A DNA stretch of 64,000 bases from Suilimivivens aceti (lineage in GTDB: Bacteria > Bacillota > Clostridia > Lachnospirales > Lachnospiraceae), in assembly GCF_025567405.1 (NCBI RefSeq), contig NZ_JAOQKJ010000008.1:1-64000 (forward strand), given 5' to 3'. The notes beneath the pieces were generated by a model, which had not been told where the DNA came from, made no database searches, and saw only the letters and a program-made list of their open reading frames with translations. Position 1 is the stretch's first letter; every line of letters starts with the position of its first letter. Positions 33,492 to 41,790 of this stretch are shown one piece after another. The position numbers and the translations under genes were made by a program.

Positions 33492-34139
33492 TCAGGTAAA
33501 ATCCCTGTAATACCCCTCTTCCAGGATCTGGAACGAAGCCCTTCCCGCTGTTCCTTCTGTCAGCTCCTTCAAGAGAAAATCCTTCTCCTCTGCCGGTACT
33601 CTGACCTGTATCTCCACATTCTCAGTATAAATGCACTCCGCTTCCAGTCCCTTTCCTGCAAGAAGGAACTGTATCCTTCCAAGATCCGTATAATTTGTCT
33701 TTATGGAAAGCATCACACCATAGCGCATCCATGCAGTTTTGGATGCTGCAAGCCCTGCCTTGGCAGCCTCTGTATAAGCCCGCACGAGGCCTCCTGTTCC
33801 CAGAAGCACTCCTCCAAAATACCTGGTCACGACAATGGCTGCACCTGTCAGATTTTCCTTTAACAGTACCTCAAGGATCGGTCTTCCTGCCGTTCCCGCC
33901 GGTTCCTTATCATCACTGCATCTTGTCAGCTCCTGGTTTCTACCTATTATATAAGCCGGACAATTATGCTTCGCATCATAATATTTTTTCCGCATGGACT
34001 CGATAAATGCTGCTGCCTCTTCCTCAGATGAAACCGGCATCGTATTCGCAATAAAACGGGATTTCTTTTCTATGATCTCACCGCTTCCTCTCTCTACCAG
34101 TATACGATAAGGAGAAAACTGTTCTTTTTTTTCTTCCAT
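33492..34139 (-). CDS. yigZ: YigZ/IMPACT family protein
   Basis: 215 residues from the ATG at 34139; a longer in-frame reading would overlap the divergent PBP gene. The N-terminal IMPACT domain contains KKSRFIANTMPVSSEEEAAA, AKHNCPAYIIG and the signature DDKEPAGTAGRPILEVL. It continues with VTRYFGGVLLGTGGLVRAYT, and a C-terminal DUF1949 domain follows (about 135-205). Relatives bind ribosomes or nucleic acid; the precise bacterial role is unsettled. The Shine-Dalgarno sequence is weak. Confidence 0.92.
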   Translation of the reverse strand: MEEKKEQFSPYRILVERGSGEIIEKKSRFIANTMPVSSEEEAAAFIESMRKKYYDAKHNCPAYIIGRNQELTRCSDDKEPAGTAGRPILEVLLKENLTGAAIVVTRYFGGVLLGTGGLVRAYTEAAKAGLAASKTAWMRYGVMLSIKTNYTDLGRIQFLLAGKGLEAECIYTENVEIQVRVPAEEKDFLLKELTEGTAGRASFQILEEGYYRDFT

Positions 34140-34316
34140 CTGTGTTCTCTTTTCCCACTCTTTTCTTAAATTATGAGGAAGCTTTCTTCTCTTGTCAAGG
34201 CTGAATAAAACGGCACCATATGGTGAACAATTCTTAATAAAGTATGAAAAACCTTTCCTTTGCTGGCACATTTTGGTATACTCTATATGTTGTAAAACTG
34301 ATATGGAGGCAATTAC

Positions 34317-37043
34317 ATGAATTATAGTAAAAAAGGGATCAAGGAACGTCAGAAATCCCTCCATGCTTCATCCCATAAATGGAGCAAGAAGTTACTGCTT
34401 GCTGTCATGAACCTGATGGTTCTCGGCATTCTGGCAATCGGTGTCATCGGTGCCAGTGCCGGGATCGGTGTTTTTAAGGGGATCATTGATACTGCTCCCA
34501 GTATTGAAAATATTGATGTCACACCTACCGGGTTTTCCACCTTCGTTTATGATCTGGAGGGCAACCAGATCGGTAAACTGATCGCCCAGGATTCCAATCG
34601 TATTCCCGTGGCCAAGGATATGATTCCGGAGAATCTCGCCCACGCTTTTGTAGCGATCGAGGATGAACGTTTTTATGAACACAATGGCATTGATATCAAA
34701 GGAATCATCCGTGCAGCCTATGTAGGTATCAGCAACGGATTCCACTTTACTGAAGGTGCCAGTACCATTACCCAGCAGCTTCTGAAAAATAACGTATTTA
34801 CCAACTGGACCAAGGAAGATGGCTTCATGGATAAGATCAAGCGTAAGATCCAGGAGCAGTATCTTGCCATTGAGCTGACCAAAACCATGTCCAAGGATGA
34901 TGTCCTTGTCAACTATATGAACACCATTAACCTTGGACAGAATACTCTTGGTGTACAGGCAGCATCCCTGCGTTATTTCAACAAATCTGTCAACACTCTG
35001 ACACTTTCGGAATGTGCCGTTATTGCCGGTATCACCCAGAATCCTTCCAAGTTCAACCCTATCTCCCACCCGGACAATAATGCCCAGCGTCGCGAAAAGG
35101 TCCTGAACAATATGCTGGAGCAGGGTTATATCACTCAGACCGAATATGATGAGGCCATGGCAGATGATGTCTACTCCCGTATCCAGATCGTCAATGCTGA
35201 GGTTGAAGAGGACTCCGTAAATACATACTTTGTGGATGCCCTTACCGATGATATCACGGAGGATCTGATGGCCACTGGTAATTATACAGAGACCCAGGCC
35301 TATACCCTGCTTTACAGCGGAGGTCTTAAGATCTATGCTACGCAGGATCCCCATGTACAGGAAATCTGTGATGAAGCCTTTTCCAATGAAGAGAATTATC
35401 CGGAGGGTACCAGATGGCAGCTCAGCTATGAGCTGACCACCCAGGATTCTAATGGCAATTTCAAAAACTACAGTACAGAAATGTACCGCCAGTATTTCAA
35501 GGAGATGGACAGCTCCTTTAACCTGCTTTATTCCAGCCAGGAGGCTGCCTATGATGCAATTGAGCAGTATAAGGCTGCTGTTATGGAACCCGGCGAGGAA
35601 GTATATGGTGAAAATATCACCCTGACTCCCCAGCCACAGGTTTCTATCGTTATCGAAGATCAGAGTACCGGCTATGTCGTTGCCATGGTAGGCGGCAGAG
35701 GCCAGAAGGAAGCCAGCCGTACCTTAAACCGTGCTACTGATTCCAAACGTCAGCCCGGCTCCACCTTCAAGATCGTAGCGGTTTACGCTCCTGCCCTTGA
35801 CAGCGCAGGCCTTACCCTTGCTACGGTTATGAATGATGCTCCTTTCAACTATGCAAACGGACGTCCCGTCAACAACTGGTGGGGCAGTGAATACAGAGGT
35901 CTGAACTCCCTGCGTACAGCAATAGCACAGTCCATGAATATCATCGCTGTAAAAACACTGACGCAGATCACACCTCAGCTTGGCTTTGATTACCTGAAGA
36001 ACTTTGGTTTCACCACTCTTGTAGAAAGAGAGGAAATCACCGTTGGCGGCAAGACACAGGTATTTTCTGATATCCAGCAGTCCCTTGCTCTTGGCGGTAT
36101 TACCAAGGGTGTTACCAATGAGGAGCTGACTGCTGCCTATGCTTCGATCGCAAATGGCGGCACCTATATCAAGCCCAAGCTTTACACCAAGGTTCTTGAC
36201 CATGATGGCAATGTTATTCTGGACAATACTGCTCCGCAGTCAAGACAGGTGATCAAGGAAACAACTGCATGGCTCCTGACAGATGCCATGGTAGACGTTG
36301 TTACCTCCGGTACCGGTGCCTCTGTTAACTTTGGTAATATGGCGATTGCCGGCAAAACAGGTACCACATCTGATTACAATGATGTCTGGTTCTCCGGCTA
36401 TACACCTTATTACACTGCCTCCGTCTGGACCGGTTATGATAACAATGCCAAGCTCCAGAAAGGAAACGGTGAACGAAACCTTGCCAAAAAGCTCTGGCGT
36501 GCTGTTATGAGTAAGGTACACGAGGATCTTCCTAGCCAGTCCTTCCAGGTACCCAGTGGTATCGTCACTGCAACTGTATGCTCACAGTCAGGCAAGCTTC
36601 CGATTCCAGGTCTGTGTGATGGTACCCTGAAAACGGAGTACTTTGCAGAAGGCACTGTTCCTACAGAAAGCTGTGATGTACATTATCAGGGTATGGTTTG
36701 TCCTTACAGTAACCTTCCGGCCTGTGATACCTGTCCTTTCAAGGTTGAAGGTGTCCTGACCATGACGCCTGTAGAGGATCCGTCTCTCCAGCAGGGAAGC
36801 GGCACAGAAGCACCGGCTATGGCAACCCAGGAGGTTACCAATGAAGACGGCACTGTCTCCACGATCACCGTACCACAGGCAGCGCAAAAGACCTGTATCC
36901 ACACTGCCGAATACATGGCTCAGCCTGGTATTGAGACGATCATCGAACAACAGCGTGGAGAAATGGCAGCCGCTTCTGCCGCAGCACAGGCTGCCGCAGC
37001 TCCGCTTCCCACAACAGAGGGTGAAGCACCAGCCGCTGAATAA
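34317..37043 (+). CDS. Class A penicillin-binding protein (transglycosylase/transpeptidase)
   Basis: 908 residues. A short cytoplasmic basic N-terminus and a membrane anchor (about 25-52) come first. GT51 follows, with catalytic Glu115 in EDERFYEHNG and STITQQLLKN near 149. The transpeptidase domain has the active Ser482 in QPGSTFKIV (SxxK), SMN at 539-541 and KTG at 680-682. After it comes a cysteine-rich stretch with CDVHYQGMVCPYSN and CDTCPFK (about 785-810), seen in PBPs of related Clostridia, and a low-complexity Ala/Pro end. It builds and cross-links peptidoglycan. It follows TGGAGG and ends at a terminator. Confidence 0.96.
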   Translation: MNYSKKGIKERQKSLHASSHKWSKKLLLAVMNLMVLGILAIGVIGASAGIGVFKGIIDTAPSIENIDVTPTGFSTFVYDLEGNQIGKLIAQDSNRIPVAKDMIPENLAHAFVAIEDERFYEHNGIDIKGIIRAAYVGISNGFHFTEGASTITQQLLKNNVFTNWTKEDGFMDKIKRKIQEQYLAIELTKTMSKDDVLVNYMNTINLGQNTLGVQAASLRYFNKSVNTLTLSECAVIAGITQNPSKFNPISHPDNNAQRREKVLNNMLEQGYITQTEYDEAMADDVYSRIQIVNAEVEEDSVNTYFVDALTDDITEDLMATGNYTETQAYTLLYSGGLKIYATQDPHVQEICDEAFSNEENYPEGTRWQLSYELTTQDSNGNFKNYSTEMYRQYFKEMDSSFNLLYSSQEAAYDAIEQYKAAVMEPGEEVYGENITLTPQPQVSIVIEDQSTGYVVAMVGGRGQKEASRTLNRATDSKRQPGSTFKIVAVYAPALDSAGLTLATVMNDAPFNYANGRPVNNWWGSEYRGLNSLRTAIAQSMNIIAVKTLTQITPQLGFDYLKNFGFTTLVEREEITVGGKTQVFSDIQQSLALGGITKGVTNEELTAAYASIANGGTYIKPKLYTKVLDHDGNVILDNTAPQSRQVIKETTAWLLTDAMVDVVTSGTGASVNFGNMAIAGKTGTTSDYNDVWFSGYTPYYTASVWTGYDNNAKLQKGNGERNLAKKLWRAVMSKVHEDLPSQSFQVPSGIVTATVCSQSGKLPIPGLCDGTLKTEYFAEGTVPTESCDVHYQGMVCPYSNLPACDTCPFKVEGVLTMTPVEDPSLQQGSGTEAPAMATQEVTNEDGTVSTITVPQAAQKTCIHTAEYMAQPGIETIIEQQRGEMAAASAAAQAAAAPLPTTEGEAPAAE

Positions 37044-37061
37044 CCAGCTTCAAAATTTCAT

Positions 37062-37096
37062 TCTGCAGGAATCCTATGGTTCCTGCAGATTTTTTT
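37062..37096 (+). terminator. Terminator of the PBP gene
   Basis: TCTGCAGGAA (37062-37071) pairs with TTCCTGCAGA (37080-37089), with seven Ts after it. Confidence 0.88.
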
Positions 37097-37197
37097 ATGA
37101 AACGCTTTTCCTGACCGGTAATATAAAAAAGAGAACAGTCCGTTGACTGCCCTCCCTGCCGGCTCCCCATGTGGATCCTTTATTATGCTGTATTGTC

Positions 37198-37953
37198 TCA
37201 ATTCCGGAAAAGTCCTTTCCGGGCAGTGATCACAAGGATATTGCCCAGTATATTACCGAGAAAATGAGATCTGCAAAGTTTCTCATAATCTTTTCTCTTC
37301 ATATAATATTTCCTTCCCCATGAGGATATTTCATAATACAGTTCTTCTTTTTCTGACAAAATACCCGTCACTACTACAAAATGTCCGCTTACCTGTGCCT
37401 TGCTGCCAGAAATTTTCCCATTTTCCAGCTCCTCTTTTCCGTAAAACCGGAGCCCGTCCCTTTTGTCCCATGGAAGCAGCATCACCGGGATACAGAGGAT
37501 AACCGGGATATCCTGCTGCAACATCTGCATGGTTCTTTCATGGATCCGTGAAATCCTAAACCCCCAGAATGCCCGGTAAGGACTTTTTCTCTTTTGAAAA
37601 AAAAGGTTGATCCGGAAAGTCATCCAAAGACTGCTGACGCCTGAGGAAAAAGGGATTCCAAGCAGCATCCGGTAGCTTTCTTCAAACCATTTCCTGTACT
37701 CTGCTTCCGTCAGCTCCTTCTGTTCATAAAAGGAAGAAGGCCATATCTGCAGCTCCTTTCTTTTTCTTCCCAGATAAAACAGCATATCGGAAAGAGCAAT
37801 GACCCCACAGCCACTGCTCCTCTTTCGCTTCTCCTTCTTGTCTGCCTGCGCCGTCTTTGCAAAAAATCCCTGGTCTCCGCCAAAGGTCTTTGCTCCGTTT
37901 TCTTCCCGCAGGACCTGTATGTAATTATTTTGCAGCCGTACCTGTACTTCCAA
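37198..37953 (-). CDS. Papain-like (C39-type) cysteine peptidase homologue
   Basis: 251 residues, or fewer. The first codon used here is a TTG that overlaps the MATE gene end by 29 bases, and no better start is visible. KRSSGCGVIALSDMLFYLG places Cys49 as the nucleophile at the start of a helix, SGHFVVVTGI places His191, and YYEISSWGRKYYM supplies the third strand. This is the arrangement of C39-like peptidases. There is no signal peptide or membrane segment, so a cytoplasmic product is expected. The overlap with the MATE gene suggests coupled expression. Substrate and processing target are unknown, and no bacteriocin-like precursor was seen nearby. Confidence 0.65.
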   Translation of the reverse strand: MEVQVRLQNNYIQVLREENGAKTFGGDQGFFAKTAQADKKEKRKRSSGCGVIALSDMLFYLGRKRKELQIWPSSFYEQKELTEAEYRKWFEESYRMLLGIPFSSGVSSLWMTFRINLFFQKRKSPYRAFWGFRISRIHERTMQMLQQDIPVILCIPVMLLPWDKRDGLRFYGKEELENGKISGSKAQVSGHFVVVTGILSEKEELYYEISSWGRKYYMKRKDYEKLCRSHFLGNILGNILVITARKGLFRN

Positions 37954-39295
37954 GCTCTTTTCTCTTTTCTATCTTTTTTATGACATGGAAATAGGATACC
38001 ATAGTAAAGATGCCCGCTGCAAGCCATGCTGCCGGATCACAGAATACAGCAAGAGAATAACTCATCACCCTCATGGCGATCACTGCGCAGAGCAGCCTTG
38101 CAAGCAGCTCTACCACACCGCCCATCATAGGCAGGAACCCATAACCGCAGCCCTGCATGGTATTTCTGAAAATAAAGATCACACACAGCGGAATATAAAA
38201 AAGAATACAAAGCACCGTATATCGCTTGGCATAGAACATGATCTGTGTCATATCCGTTCCGCTCTCGAAGAAAAATTTCAAAAGAACAGGCAGCCCCAGA
38301 TATGCTACCAGTCCTGCTATGACAGAATAAACGATATCTACCAGCAATGCGGCGTTGACACCTTTTTTGATCCTGTCTACCTCTCCTGCACCGTAGTTCT
38401 GGCCACTGTAGGTCGCCATGGTCTGTCCGATCGCCATCATTCCCTGCGTCAGCATATTCTGAAGCTTGCTGGCCGCTGTATAGCTGGCTACTGCCAGGGC
38501 ACCAAACAGATTAATGGCTGCCTGCATCACCATAGTTCCGGAGGCTGTGATTGCAAACTGAAGTGCCATAGGTACACCAACACCAAGCTGTTTTTTCGTA
38601 TCCTCCGGGAAAAAACGCATCTGTTCCCATTCCGGCCGCAGCATGGTTTCCTTTTTCCAGATATAAAGAAAACACATCAGTGCTGATACTCCCTGGGAAA
38701 TAATCGTGGCAAGTGCTGCACCTGCCACTCCCATTTTTAACCCTACGATCAGTGCAAGATCCAGCACTACGTTCAGGCAGGCGGAAAAGATCAGTGTTAC
38801 CAGCGGTACTTTGCTGTTCCCGATTGCCCTCAGACATGCACTGAAAAAATTATATGCCACACTGGCAATAATTCCCGCACAGATAATGGAAATATAGGTA
38901 TAAGCATCCTCAAATATATTTTCCGGTGTGTTAAGGAGACGCAGTATCCCCTTCATTCCAAGCAGTGAAGATACTGTCATCAATATGATAACGGCCGCCG
39001 ACAACAGCATTCCATTTGCTACACTTTTCTTAATTCCTTCCTCATCATGGATCCCATAGCGCTGACTGGTCAGCACAGTAAAGCCTGTGGACAATCCTGT
39101 TGCCGCACCGATCACCAGAAACATGATCGTTCCTGTGGAACCGACAGCTGCCAACGCACCGGAACCTACAAACCTTCCAACGATCATGGAATCTACCGCA
39201 TTATAAACCTGCTGGAATACATTTCCTAAAAAGAGCGGCCATGTAAACTGCAGAATGATCGGCATCGGATTCCCCTTTGTCATATCCTTTTGCAT
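37925..39295 (-). CDS. MATE family efflux transporter
   Basis: 456 residues with twelve membrane helices. The start MTKGNPMPIILQFTWPLFLG and the following NVFQQVYNAVDSMIVGRFVG are the MatE repeat entry typical of the DinF/NorM-like group. A second repeat begins near residue 235 with GVPMALQFAITASGTMVMQA. It exports cationic or toxic compounds in exchange for H+ or Na+; the substrate cannot be assigned. It lies 12 bases after the phosphatase gene, so the phosphatase, MATE and C39-like genes form one transcript behind the attenuator leader. Confidence 0.93.
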   Translation of the reverse strand: MQKDMTKGNPMPIILQFTWPLFLGNVFQQVYNAVDSMIVGRFVGSGALAAVGSTGTIMFLVIGAATGLSTGFTVLTSQRYGIHDEEGIKKSVANGMLLSAAVIILMTVSSLLGMKGILRLLNTPENIFEDAYTYISIICAGIIASVAYNFFSACLRAIGNSKVPLVTLIFSACLNVVLDLALIVGLKMGVAGAALATIISQGVSALMCFLYIWKKETMLRPEWEQMRFFPEDTKKQLGVGVPMALQFAITASGTMVMQAAINLFGALAVASYTAASKLQNMLTQGMMAIGQTMATYSGQNYGAGEVDRIKKGVNAALLVDIVYSVIAGLVAYLGLPVLLKFFFESGTDMTQIMFYAKRYTVLCILFYIPLCVIFIFRNTMQGCGYGFLPMMGGVVELLARLLCAVIAMRVMSYSLAVFCDPAAWLAAGIFTMVSYFHVIKKIEKRKELGSTGTAAK

Positions 39296-39307
39296 CTGAT
39301 CACCTCA

Positions 39308-39937
39308 TTACTTCCGTGGTGTATAATAGATTTTTCCTTCTTCTATCATCTGAAACTCTGTACCTTTTACAGAAAGATGGGTCACTGCACAGTTTTTGTG
39401 CACACCCTCACCCCAAAACTCTGCAACAGGCGTATGATAAATATTCGCCAATATTGCCTTCAGTGCACATCCATGGGTGGACAGAAGCACTGTTTTGTCC
39501 TGATATTCTTTTTTTTGAAGCAGCTCTGTTAGGAATGCCCCTGTCCTGCTGATCACATCCTCAAAGCTTTCGCCTCCTGGTGGTGTCTGGTAATTCTCTG
39601 TATCAAAGAAGAAGGTATCAAAAAAAGCTCCTCCATCGGGAATATTGTACCCCTTCCTGCCACAGCAGAGTCCTTCATACTCGCCAAAGCAGATCTCCTG
39701 CAGCCTTTTATCCTCATAAACCGGGATCTGTCTTCCCCTTGCGATCCACTCTGCGGTTTCCCTTGCCCTGCATAAAGGGGAAGTAAAGATCACATCAAAG
39801 GGAATATCCTTAAGCCCTTCTGCGGTTTCCCTGGCAAGCTCTCTTCCATATTCATTCAGTGGGATGTCGCAGCTCCCCTGGATTTTTCTTTCTTTATTAT
39901 AATCGGTTTCTCCATGACGGATCAAGTAGAGTTCCAT
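39308..39937 (-). CDS. Histidine phosphatase family protein
   Basis: 209 residues from the ATG after AAAAAGGAGC. The catalytic motif LIRHGETDYN lies at residues 4-13 (phospho-His8), followed by FTSPLCRARETAEW, a Glu region, and the second catalytic histidine in LLSTHGCALKAILAN. Members include phosphoglycerate mutases, alpha-ribazole phosphatases and broad-range phosphatases; the sequence does not decide between them. It is the first gene behind an unusual leader RNA with a terminator immediately upstream, so its expression is conditional. It is cotranscribed with a MATE transporter. Confidence 0.9.
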   Translation of the reverse strand: MELYLIRHGETDYNKERKIQGSCDIPLNEYGRELARETAEGLKDIPFDVIFTSPLCRARETAEWIARGRQIPVYEDKRLQEICFGEYEGLCCGRKGYNIPDGGAFFDTFFFDTENYQTPPGGESFEDVISRTGAFLTELLQKKEYQDKTVLLSTHGCALKAILANIYHTPVAEFWGEGVHKNCAVTHLSVKGTEFQMIEEGKIYYTPRK

Positions 39938-40114
39938 TGTAAGCTCCTTTTTCCTGCAAAAAAATACCACTGCATATGTGCAATGGTTACCTTGTAAACC
40001 TTTTTATAAGCGAAGAACCATCTGGCAGGCGTCGCCTCTCCTGCATCTCTTTTGACCCATAGGGTGCGTGGTTGCAACGAATTTTACCACCTCAGATAGT
40101 TCTCCTCTTATTGT
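39938..40114 (-). ncRNA. Unclassified structured leader with transcription attenuator
   Basis: From a strong promoter the leader runs about 177 bases. Pairing elements on the minus strand are AACCA/TGGTT enclosing ACCC-TAT-GGGT and GCAGG/CCTGC (a possible three-way junction). GGTTTAC-AAG-GTAACC follows. It shares its 3' arm with the terminator ACCATTGCA/TGCAGTGGT plus a T-run, which ends about 18 bases before the phosphatase start. This alternative pairing is typical of riboswitches or other attenuators. It matches none of the common aptamers I checked by eye (TPP, FMN, SAM, lysine, glycine, purine, cobalamin, c-di-GMP, ZTP, THF, T-box). Confidence 0.55.
39956..39987 (-). terminator. Attenuator terminator before the phosphatase gene
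   Basis: A 9-bp stem (ACCACTGCA at 39966-39974 with TGCAATGGT at 39979-39987, one G-U pair) has a TATG loop and a run of about eight Ts on the minus strand. Confidence 0.8.
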
Positions 40115-40120
40115 ATCCAC

Positions 40121-40149
40121 ATTATACCCTGTTTATTCTCGTCTGTAAA
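40121..40149 (-). promoter_or_regulatory. Promoter of the phosphatase-MATE-peptidase transcript
   Basis: TTTACA (40144-40149) and TATAAT (40121-40126) are 17 bases apart on the minus strand. The -35 overlaps the 3' end of the PBECR-like gene. Confidence 0.8.
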
Positions 40150-40543
40150 GAATTTCTTTATTTCGCAAGTAGTTCTGCAATCTCTTCTCACTAAGTTCCC
40201 AGCAGGAAATGACGGAATTCTTATATCCCTGTTCATCTTCTGATGTGCACAGTCTCAATACCACTTGTAAAACCCCATTTTCAGTTTTTATTCGTTTAAC
40301 AACTAATCCCGTGTATTCGTGCTTATCCCTAATAATATAATCAGGAATTCTAATAGCTTCCTCTATATTACTTAATACCCTATCATAAACCTCTGGATGC
40401 CTATCTTTAATGTGTTGAATTTGATTATCCGTTATTATCACTTCATCCGTTACAATGTCTTCAGTGATACACTTATATATTTCTCGATTGATTTTGCCTA
40501 TTATGTACACTTCAATATTCCTTTTATCTGCTAATATATCCAT
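40133..40543 (-). CDS. PBECR-type (barnase/EndoU/colicin/RelE-like) domain protein
   Basis: 136 residues. The segment NREIYKCITEDIVTDEVIIT, then DNQIQHIKDRHPEVYDRV, YTGLVVKRIKTENGVLQVVL and a closing NSVISCWELSEKRLQNYL match my memory of PBECR-type toxin-like domains found in phage and mobile-element polyvalent proteins. The conserved His in IKDRHP is a candidate catalytic residue. It stands alone without a visible antitoxin or immunity partner, and the ATG has little Shine-Dalgarno sequence. It lies just beyond the 3' end of tRNA-Thr, a common integration spot, and looks AT-richer than its flanks. That suggests horizontal origin. Confidence 0.6.
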   Translation of the reverse strand: MDILADKRNIEVYIIGKINREIYKCITEDIVTDEVIITDNQIQHIKDRHPEVYDRVLSNIEEAIRIPDYIIRDKHEYTGLVVKRIKTENGVLQVVLRLCTSEDEQGYKNSVISCWELSEKRLQNYLRNKEILYRRE

Positions 40544-40717
40544 TTTAACAGTTTCATGTTCTTATGCAATATTTTTCTTTGATTCTTTGTATTTTCCCGT
40601 TTCAATTCACATATAATACATATGCTCACAACTATTTACAGAGGAACAATCGAAGAGTATACGCAGAAATATAACGACATGACCCTGCTGCACTTTGACA
40701 AAATGCAACACGAAATA

Positions 40718-40757
40718 CAACACAAAAAATAAAAACCCTTGATCCTTCAAGGGTTTT
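40718..40757 (-). terminator. Terminator downstream of tRNA-Thr
   Basis: AAAACCCTTGA (40732-40742) pairs with TCAAGGGTTTT (40747-40757). On the minus strand T-rich sequence follows, directly after the tRNA 3' end. Confidence 0.8.
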
Positions 40758-40762
40758 AGAAA

Positions 40763-40834
40763 GCTGCTGACGGGAATCGGACCCGTGACCTCCGCACTAC
40801 CAATGCGACGCTCTACCGACTGAGCCACAGCAGC
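40763..40834 (-). tRNA. tRNA-Thr (anticodon GGT)
   Basis: The 72-base minus-strand cloverleaf has acceptor arms GCTGCTG and CAGCAGC and a D-arm GCTCAGTCGGTAGAGC. The anticodon stem-loop TCGCA-TTGGTAG-TGCGG reads GGT, and the T-arm is ACGGG-TCCGATT-CCCGT. CCA is not encoded (TTTC follows). A terminator lies directly downstream. Confidence 0.95.
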
Positions 40835-40965
40835 CTGTGGTTTTACACCAACGAATTGTATTATAGCATGGCCTAAAATGCTTTGTCAACTCCCATTTCA
40901 GGAATTTCCCAACTGAAATTTTTCCTGCAAATTCCGTCAGCAAATTCAGCCATCTACCCTCCTCC

Positions 40966-41790
40966 TTATTCCTGAAACAGGAACCTCTCAATGGCCTCCC
41001 TGCAGCCGTCATGGTCATTATCCGCCACTGTTACATCACAGATTTTCTTGATCTTCTCACTGGCGTTTCCCATGGCAACTGAAAGTCCCGCCATCTTAAG
41101 TGCCCCGATATCATTGTCTGCATCGCCTACGACAACAGTCCGGGACATTGGGATCTTCAGATAATCACAAAGCCCCTGCAGACCAATCCCCTTATGGATT
41201 CCCTCCGCAGAAATTTCCAAAGATGCGATCTCAGAATTTGCCAGTTCTACCGGCAGACCTGCTTCACAGATCAGCGCTCTTGTTTTCTCTCTTGCTTCTG
41301 TAGACGGATGATAAAGATTTATTTTTGCTACAGGAAAAGGATCTGTCAGATAGGTCTCTATCAGGGACTCCCACTGGTCTGTCACCTTTTCAAACATACC
41401 TCTGTAAATGCCCATCTGATAATAGTCCATCTTAGCTATGGCATCCTTCTGTACAATAGATTTTTCAGTCAGAATATGAATCATCACATCTTCTTTGGCT
41501 GCGATCGCCAGCACCTGCTCTGCCAGCTCCGGTGTAAGCCCTTTTTCAAAAACAGCCCTGTTCTGCCGCCTGTCAAGCACCAATGCACCGCTGACGGAAT
41601 TTACATAAGGAATATCGACAACATCAAAATACTTATACAGCTCTGCCATACAGCGTCCGGTATTCAGCACTACAGTAAATCCATGATCCATGGCTCTTTT
41701 CATTGCAGCAACAGTCTTTTCTGAAATTTCCTTCTGACTGTTCAGCAGCGTTCCATCCATATCAAATGCGATCATCTTATATGGTTTCAT
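40966..41790 (-). CDS. HAD superfamily phosphatase, Cof type
   Basis: 274 residues. Motif I is FDMDGTLLNSQ (Asp9/Asp11 region), motif II lies in VVLNTGRC, and motif IV is VVGDADNDIGALKMAGLSVA, with a type IIB cap between them. Such enzymes dephosphorylate sugar phosphates, FMN or pyridoxal phosphate, and the exact substrate is not predictable. The start overlaps the end of the MATE gene at 41777 by 14 bases, so the two are translationally coupled. Its last codons are about 130 bases from tRNA-Thr. Confidence 0.92.
   Translation of the reverse strand: MKPYKMIAFDMDGTLLNSQKEISEKTVAAMKRAMDHGFTVVLNTGRCMAELYKYFDVVDIPYVNSVSGALVLDRRQNRAVFEKGLTPELAEQVLAIAAKEDVMIHILTEKSIVQKDAIAKMDYYQMGIYRGMFEKVTDQWESLIETYLTDPFPVAKINLYHPSTEAREKTRALICEAGLPVELANSEIASLEISAEGIHKGIGLQGLCDYLKIPMSRTVVVGDADNDIGALKMAGLSVAMGNASEKIKKICDVTVADNDHDGCREAIERFLFQE

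Noticed and set aside
34392..35354. Minus-strand open frame opposite the class A PBP
   Set aside because: It is a mirror of the strongly supported PBP gene with no start signals.
40622..40732. 37-codon plus-strand ORF (MLTTIYRGTIEEYTQKYNDM...) beside tRNA-Thr, considered as an integrase remnant
   Set aside because: It has no ribosome binding site and no integrase motif (R, HxxR or Y), and the TATAAT right before its ATG would leave no leader. The position near the tRNA is the only support.
40763..40834. tRNA-Thr as attachment site of an intact element
   Set aside because: No integrase gene and no second copy of the tRNA 3' end were seen on either side within the window.
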